Below, one piece after another: positions 59,212 to 64,000 of a stretch of 64,000 nucleotides of DNA. Below the pieces are notes generated by a model. It saw only the letters and a program-made list of their open reading frames with translations, had not been told where the DNA came from and searched no databases. How positions within the stretch are numbered: the first letter of the stretch is position 1; every line of letters begins with the position of its first letter. Source of the stretch: Pseudolactococcus plantarum (GTDB taxonomy: Bacteria; Bacillota; Bacilli; Lactobacillales; Streptococcaceae); the NCBI RefSeq assembly GCF_002441715.1, contig NZ_JXJX01000001.1, positions 1 to 64,000 of the forward strand. The letters run 5' to 3'. The position numbers and the translations under genes are program-made.

Positions 59212-60897
59212 ATGGCGATAGAACAAGAGCAGCAGGTTATTAGACTCGATACACTAGCTAGAAAAATAGTGCATAAAGAACTTATGACACTAAGAGAAGT
59301 CAATCAGCTTACTTTGGCAGCGCAACAAGCATCAGAATCATTTGCGAGTTATATTGAACAGCGTCATGTCATGCCGGATGATACATTATTGGCACTCAAA
59401 AGTGAGGTATACGGTGTCCCTATTATTGATGTATTTAATCTTGACATTACAAGTGAAGCGATTGAGTTAATTCCAAAACATGTCGCTCAGGAAAATCATG
59501 TCATACCGATAGAGGTTATTGATGGGACTTTAGTTGTCGCATTAAGTGATCCCATGGATTTTAAGTTGTTAAGTGACTTACGCTTGATGACAAAAAAAAA
59601 TATAGAGTTACGACTAGCGATCAAAGCTGATATAGCTTCTGTTATTGCAAATACATATCCTAGTGATCTTAAAGTTGAAGAATGGATTTCTGATAGTGAC
59701 TCTGTTGATGAGATAGCAAATGAAGTTGTTGACGAAGTCTCCGATGCACCAGTAGTCAGGTTGGTATCAACACTATTAACTGAAGCTGTTGATCGTAAAG
59801 CAAGTGATATACACTTTGATCCTCAGTTAAAAGAATTATTGATCAGGATTCGGGTGGACGGAGAACTCGTTACCATGCAAAAAATCCCGAAAACGATGCA
59901 ACATGCTGTGATTTCTCGGGTGAAAGTTATCTCTTCATTAGATATTACGGAAACCAGAATCCCTCAAGATGGTCGCGCCCAGATAAAAAATGCGAGGATG
60001 AAAGTTGATTTACGTGTCTCGATATTACCGGTCATACATGGAGAGAAAGTCGTTATTCGGATTTTGGATACCTCAGCAGGTATTAGACAACTAGATGATT
60101 CTGGTTTTGCACCGGATACATTAGATCGCTTTAGACAAACGCTGAAATTACCTCATGGCATCATCTTAGTTACGGGACCTACTGGATCAGGGAAATCTTC
60201 TACTTTATATTCTGCATTAAACGAGTTAAATCAGCCGAATATTAACATCATCACAGTAGAAGATCCAGTAGAGTACCAGTTAGCTGGTATTAATCAGGTG
60301 GCTGTCAATGCTGATGTTGGCTTAACATTTGCAGCTGGACTGCGCTCAATTTTACGACAAGATCCTAACGTGGTCATGGTCGGAGAAATTCGTGATGGGG
60401 AGACAGCAGAGATTGCCATACGTGCTGCCATGACTGGTCATATGGTACTGAGTACCCTACATACAAATAGTGCTGTGAGTACGATTAATAGATTGCTAGA
60501 TATGGGTGTAGATACTTTTCTGGTCGCAAATGCCTTATCGGGTGTTTTAGCACAACGTTTAGTGAGGTGCATTTGTAGTAATTGCAAAACGACTGTGCAC
60601 CCAAGCGTAGAAGAAGAGATATTTTTAAAACATTATCAAGCTGAAGGCAAGGCACTTTATACAGGATTGGGCTGTAATAAATGCGGTGGAACAGGATATA
60701 AGGGGCGCATGGCTGTACATGAATTCTTTGCCTTAACTCCTGATATTCGTCATGCCATCAACAATCATGCGACAGATGAAGTACTAGCTGATCTGGCAGA
60801 AAAAAGTGGGATGCGAACATTATTTGCAGATGGTCTATCAAAAGTTTTACAAGGGTATACCACAATTGCGGAAATTCTCAAAGTTGCAGAAGAATAA
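59212..60897 (+). CDS. pilB: Type IV pilus extension ATPase PilB (GspE/PilB family)
   Basis: A 561-residue secretion ATPase. An MshEN-like N-terminal domain (about 10-150) precedes the ATPase core with DIHFDP (Asp box region), Walker A GPTGSGKSS (322-330), ITVEDPVEYQL (Asp box), VGEIRDGETAEIAIRAAMTGH (Walker B/His box). Cys pairs C455/C458 and C488/C491 form the PilB zinc site. It powers pilus polymerisation. Full length and zinc site resemble PilB more than the shorter ComGA. Confidence 0.93.
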   Translation: MAIEQEQQVIRLDTLARKIVHKELMTLREVNQLTLAAQQASESFASYIEQRHVMPDDTLLALKSEVYGVPIIDVFNLDITSEAIELIPKHVAQENHVIPIEVIDGTLVVALSDPMDFKLLSDLRLMTKKNIELRLAIKADIASVIANTYPSDLKVEEWISDSDSVDEIANEVVDEVSDAPVVRLVSTLLTEAVDRKASDIHFDPQLKELLIRIRVDGELVTMQKIPKTMQHAVISRVKVISSLDITETRIPQDGRAQIKNARMKVDLRVSILPVIHGEKVVIRILDTSAGIRQLDDSGFAPDTLDRFRQTLKLPHGIILVTGPTGSGKSSTLYSALNELNQPNINIITVEDPVEYQLAGINQVAVNADVGLTFAAGLRSILRQDPNVVMVGEIRDGETAEIAIRAAMTGHMVLSTLHTNSAVSTINRLLDMGVDTFLVANALSGVLAQRLVRCICSNCKTTVHPSVEEEIFLKHYQAEGKALYTGLGCNKCGGTGYKGRMAVHEFFALTPDIRHAINNHATDEVLADLAEKSGMRTLFADGLSKVLQGYTTIAEILKVAEE

Positions 60898-60906
60898 GGA
60901 AGTGAC

Positions 60907-62397
60907 ATGTCCGAGTTAAATGACAAAATAGTAGATACGCGGGGGGTAACTCCAGCTGTCTTTAGAAATTATTGCGTAGCACAAAATGTATTTGATACGT
61001 TAACGATGCTAAGAATTTTAAGAGAAGTCCCCCTAGGCACTTCTTTTGAACAGTACTTGATTCAGGAAGCCTACCTGACAAAACAACAAATACAAGTCTT
61101 TTATGATGAGTTGGCTCTTCAGGAAAATGAATCGTCAGCAACTCGTGATGCTGAGCCTAAATCTGACGAACAGATCACACCACCTAGCACACCTACAGTG
61201 TCAAGTAGTGAGATGATACAAGAAACAGTAATCACAGATTTGCCTCCTCAAATATCACTAACATCAAAAGAATCAAAAGGGACATTAGCACTCCCTGATA
61301 AAGAGCTTCACTTGGATGACAAGGAAAATACTGTTGCAGTGAGTGACGATTTTCTAAATTCGGATCAGTGTCAATTAGATGCAATTCTGTCTGAAGCCGT
61401 TACCTTAGGTGGGTCTGATATTCACTTCTCTGTGGGCTTAAAGCCGACCTTTCGTAGACATGGGGATTTAGTTGCGTCTAACGTCTCAGACGTACTGACA
61501 ACGCAAGTTATCTCAGGTTTTGGACAAGTCATGTGTGATGAACGGCAGTGGACACACTTTTTAGAAGTTGGAGAAGTTGACTTAGCTTATGAAATCAAGC
61601 ATTTAAGCCGTTTTCGTGTCAATATTTACCGTCAAAAAGGGAATACGTCTATCGCAGTACGTGCCATTCCGACAGAAATTCCTAAGTTAGATGCGCTCAA
61701 AATGCCAGAGATACTAAAGGATCTGGTTCAAAAAAAGCAAGGTCTATTTCTAGTTACAGGGCCTACTGGGTCTGGTAAGTCGACAACATTGGCTGCAATG
61801 ATTGATTATTTAAATCATTTTAAAAAAGAACATATCATTACTTTAGAAGATCCGATAGAATACGTCCATAACCATAATCAGAGTATCATTGATCAGCGAG
61901 AGATTGGATCTGACACTAATTCTTTTGCAAATGGTTTACGTGCGGCATTAAGACAGGATCCGGATGTCATATTGGTTGGGGAAATGCGAGACTATGAAAC
62001 AATTTCTATCGCTCTAACAGCTGCAGAAACAGGGCATTTGGTGTTAGGAACGCTACATACCTCAAGTGCTGCAGCAACGATTGAACGGATAGTTGATGTT
62101 TTCTCTCCAGAACAGCAGCCGCAAATTATGACACAATTATCGGGTGCTTTAGTCGGGATTTTGGCGCAAAGGTTGTTACCAACGCCAGATTTTAATGGTC
62201 GAGTAGCCGTAACTGAGTTGATGGTCAATACACCCTCAATCGCTAATCTTGTCAGAAGTAATAAAACGCATCAGATTACCTCTATGTTACAAATGGGCGC
62301 TGAGGAAGGGATGTATACGATGGAGTCATCGATCAAAGCGGTGTTATCAGCACATGCTGTTGATGTGGATGCTGCTGAGAGTTTACTAGGAGAGTAG
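60907..62397 (+). CDS. pilT: PilT-like retraction ATPase with N-terminal extension
   Basis: A 496-residue ATPase. Residues from about 155 match PilT: LGGSDIHFSVGLKPTFRRHGDL, Walker A GPTGSGKST (285-293), ITLEDPIEYVH, RAALRQDPDVILVGEMRDYETI and HLVLGTLHTSSAAATIERIVDVF. The last is PilT-specific. PilT proteins are usually about 350 residues; here about 150 extra N-terminal residues exist, of which 10-75 look like the first helices of the PilB N-domain and 75-150 are a disordered linker. It begins 9 bp after pilB. Confidence 0.9.
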   Translation: MSELNDKIVDTRGVTPAVFRNYCVAQNVFDTLTMLRILREVPLGTSFEQYLIQEAYLTKQQIQVFYDELALQENESSATRDAEPKSDEQITPPSTPTVSSSEMIQETVITDLPPQISLTSKESKGTLALPDKELHLDDKENTVAVSDDFLNSDQCQLDAILSEAVTLGGSDIHFSVGLKPTFRRHGDLVASNVSDVLTTQVISGFGQVMCDERQWTHFLEVGEVDLAYEIKHLSRFRVNIYRQKGNTSIAVRAIPTEIPKLDALKMPEILKDLVQKKQGLFLVTGPTGSGKSTTLAAMIDYLNHFKKEHIITLEDPIEYVHNHNQSIIDQREIGSDTNSFANGLRAALRQDPDVILVGEMRDYETISIALTAAETGHLVLGTLHTSSAAATIERIVDVFSPEQQPQIMTQLSGALVGILAQRLLPTPDFNGRVAVTELMVNTPSIANLVRSNKTHQITSMLQMGAEEGMYTMESSIKAVLSAHAVDVDAAESLLGE

Positions 62398-62410
62398 TAG
62401 GTGAAGAGGA

Positions 62411-63622
62411 ATGGCAACTTACATTTATGAAGGTATCAATGCACAAGGGATTAAAAAGAAAGGCACCATTCGTGCGCATTCAGAACTTGATGCACAAGAG
62501 TTGATCAAGAAAAAGCAGGTTAAACCACTCTATATTAATGCACAGCAGGAAACTGTCGCTAATCGTGAGATTAAATTTTTTAATAAAGTAAGTACGAAAC
62601 TTTTGGTCGCCTACCTACAGCAATTTTCCATCCTAATCTCCTCAGGTGTAACTGTTCTACAGGCATCAGAGATGCTGGTTGAGCAAGAAAAAAATAAAAA
62701 TCTCAAATCAGCTTTAACTAAGGTGAGTGCTGGTATACAAGGAGGTCGAGCGCTATCAGAGATGTACCAGGACATGCCTGAAGTGTTTCCAGTCATGCTA
62801 ACTGCTGTGATCCAAGCTTCTGAAAAAGCAGGGACTCTAGAAACTACCCTAAAACAGATGGCCGGTTATTATGAACGTCTCCAAAAGAGTAGAGCAAGTC
62901 TAAAAACAGCGATGATTTATCCGCTGATGATGATCTTATTTGCCATTGGTGTCGCCATTTTTATGCTTGTCTCCATCGTGCCCATGTTTGTAAACATGTT
63001 TGAAGACTTAGGGGCTACGCTACCTTTATTGACAAAGATGTGTCTGAGCTTTAGCAAATTTCTAACCTCTAAAGGTTTCTTTCTACTTGGCGGGATGATC
63101 GTGATAGTAATAGGCTTTCAAATTGCCAAACATCAGATTAAGGCATTACGTCAGTTTCTGGACACATGGAAGCTAAAAGTACCTATTATCGGTGAGTTGA
63201 ATCTGAAAGGGGAACTCAGTATTGGTTTGAGTACCATGTCCTCTCTCTTGTCAAGTTCGGTGCCGATCGTAGAGACACTTGAGATGAGTCAAAAAGCTGT
63301 CACTAATGTCATCATCAAAGAGTTATTTAACCGAGGACGAATTACTATAGAAGAAGGAGGTAAATTATCTCAAGTATTTGCGAGTCATTTAGTCCCAAAT
63401 ATGACCACGTCGATGATTGTTGTCGGTGAAAATACAGGTCAGCTAGATACCATGTTGGTCAAGCTAGCCTCTATCTATGAAGATGAGGTAGCTGAGTTGA
63501 CAGTGCGTCTCAGAACAGTATTAGAACCATTAATCATCATCCTAATCTGTATCGTCGTTGGCGTGATTGTCATGGCAATCATGTTACCGATGTTCTCGAT
63601 GTTTGAGGCTATCCAAGGTTAA
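62411..63622 (+). CDS. pilC: Type IV pilus inner-membrane platform protein PilC (GspF family)
   Basis: A 403-residue protein starting ATYIYEGINAQGIKKKGTIRA, with two GspF domains. Signatures are LLVAYLQQFSILISSGVTVLQASEML and a second LSIGLSTMSSLLSSSVPIVETLEMS, plus GENTGQLDTMLVKLASIYEDEV. Three membrane segments (around 168-195, 215-235 and 370-395) fit the family. It links the ATPases to the growing pilus. Confidence 0.94.
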   Translation: MATYIYEGINAQGIKKKGTIRAHSELDAQELIKKKQVKPLYINAQQETVANREIKFFNKVSTKLLVAYLQQFSILISSGVTVLQASEMLVEQEKNKNLKSALTKVSAGIQGGRALSEMYQDMPEVFPVMLTAVIQASEKAGTLETTLKQMAGYYERLQKSRASLKTAMIYPLMMILFAIGVAIFMLVSIVPMFVNMFEDLGATLPLLTKMCLSFSKFLTSKGFFLLGGMIVIVIGFQIAKHQIKALRQFLDTWKLKVPIIGELNLKGELSIGLSTMSSLLSSSVPIVETLEMSQKAVTNVIIKELFNRGRITIEEGGKLSQVFASHLVPNMTTSMIVVGENTGQLDTMLVKLASIYEDEVAELTVRLRTVLEPLIIILICIVVGVIVMAIMLPMFSMFEAIQG

Positions 63623-63733
63623 TCACAAGTTTAACGTTATCGTGTCCTAAAGAAGACCTTAAACTCTTTGGAAGTGGCGTATGTATAAGGGAAAGTTAAC
63701 AAAAATATCTATCAAAAAATTACAAGTAAGACC

Positions 63734-63753
63734 TGCTACTAGGGATAGTAGCA
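63734..63753. promoter_or_regulatory. Stem-loop before the putative major prepilin gene
   Basis: TGCTACTA and TAGTAGCA form a perfect 8-bp stem with loop GGGA, 35 bp before the ATG at 63789. No T run follows, so it may be an mRNA processing or stabilising element, as common before highly expressed pilin genes. Confidence 0.55.
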
Positions 63754-63788
63754 TATCTAATGTTTAAACAAAAGGAGACTAAATAATT

Positions 63789-64000
63789 ATGAACAAATTA
63801 GCTTTATTAGTTAAAGATGAAGAAGGGATGACGCTTGTCGAGTTACTTGCTGTTATCGTTATCTTATCAATCGTAGCTGCCATCGGTGGTGTTGCGATTG
63901 CTGGTGTTATCCAGCGTTCACGTGAGGATGCTCGCGTAGCAGATGTACAAATGCTTTATGAAGCAGCTACACTTGCTGAAGCAAGTGATTCGTATATTTC
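63789..64000 (+). CDS. Putative major type IV prepilin, partial (3' end beyond window)
   Basis: The first 70 codons of an open frame reaching the window edge. The leader MNKLALLVKDEEG is followed by MTLVELLAVIVILSIVAAIGGVAIAG, a textbook class III prepilin with Glu5; the +1 residue is Met. AAAGGAG lies upstream at 63772-63778. The continuing helix is VIQRSREDARVADVQMLYEAATLAEA. The strong ribosome site and the leader stem-loop suggest high expression, hence major pilin; this is inference. Confidence 0.85.
   Translation, partial: MNKLALLVKDEEGMTLVELLAVIVILSIVAAIGGVAIAGVIQRSREDARVADVQMLYEAATLAEASDSYI

Noticed and set aside
59212-63622. Reading the pilus genes as the ComG competence operon
   Set aside because: ComG operons have one short ATPase (ComGA) and ComGB first, then small pseudopilins. 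Here there are two ATPases including a PilT, and the gene order and sizes differ.

Overview
The window looks like a chromosomal origin region from a low-GC Gram-positive coccus of the Streptococcaceae, most likely a lactococcus or close relative. Grounds for this are the gene order parB-oriC-dnaA-dnaN-rexB-rexA (RexAB is the lactococcal/streptococcal AddAB-type nuclease), an L. lactis-like aromatic aminotransferase (AraT), strong AAAGGAGG-type ribosome binding sites, TGn-extended -10 promoters and an AT-rich base composition. Genus and species are inferred from gene content; no database search was possible.

Left arm (1-27.8 kb), all on the minus strand unless noted: a tRNA cluster (Glu-Ser-fMet-Asp, cut by the window edge) with its own promoter; a membrane-anchored LysM/lysozyme-like protein; a MORN-repeat protein plus the peptidoglycan O-acetyltransferase OatA; then the conserved cluster rqcP-divIC-S1 protein-class A beta-lactamase-like protein-tilS-hpt-ftsH. 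Next comes a block on the plus strand (DUF951-ychF-pth-mfd-MurJ/SpoVB-like flippase) that points against the replication fork and appears to be an inverted piece of the usual origin-proximal series. After it come rexA, rexB, dnaN and dnaA. A perfect parS lies inside rexA. oriC is bipartite: a DnaA-box cluster upstream of dnaA, and a DnaA-box/DnaA-trio/AT-rich unwinding module between dnaA and dnaN.

Right arm (27.8-53 kb): parB, a small YeaQ/GlsB-type membrane protein, trhO, tag, a DUF975 protein, yajC, the envelope/isoprenoid cluster uppS-cdsA-dxr-rseP-proS, a 6S RNA gene, tRNA-Lys, two divergent MerR-regulator/target pairs with 19-bp-spacer promoters, araT, a GNAT enzyme, recO, then trpS-HD hydrolase-GDPD (minus), an ABC-F protein with one degenerate ATP site, a Cof-type HAD phosphatase and a secreted LysM/lysozyme/CHAP peptidoglycan hydrolase.

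The far right (53.4-64 kb) is the most distinctive part: a 721-residue soluble coiled-coil protein followed by a type IV pilus locus with two prepilins, a very large PilX-like pilin-related protein, PilB extension ATPase, an N-terminally extended PilT-like retraction ATPase, PilC platform protein and the start of a probable major prepilin that runs off the window. Presence of PilT separates this from the ordinary ComG competence pseudopilus of lactococci and suggests a genuine retractable pilus.

At the regulatory scale, several genes (rqcP, parB, the HAD phosphatase, and nearly the first LysM gene) have an extended -10 placed so that transcription should begin at or next to the start codon, with no Shine-Dalgarno sequence. 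ychF (and less clearly proS) have a Shine-Dalgarno separated from the start codon by a stem-loop.
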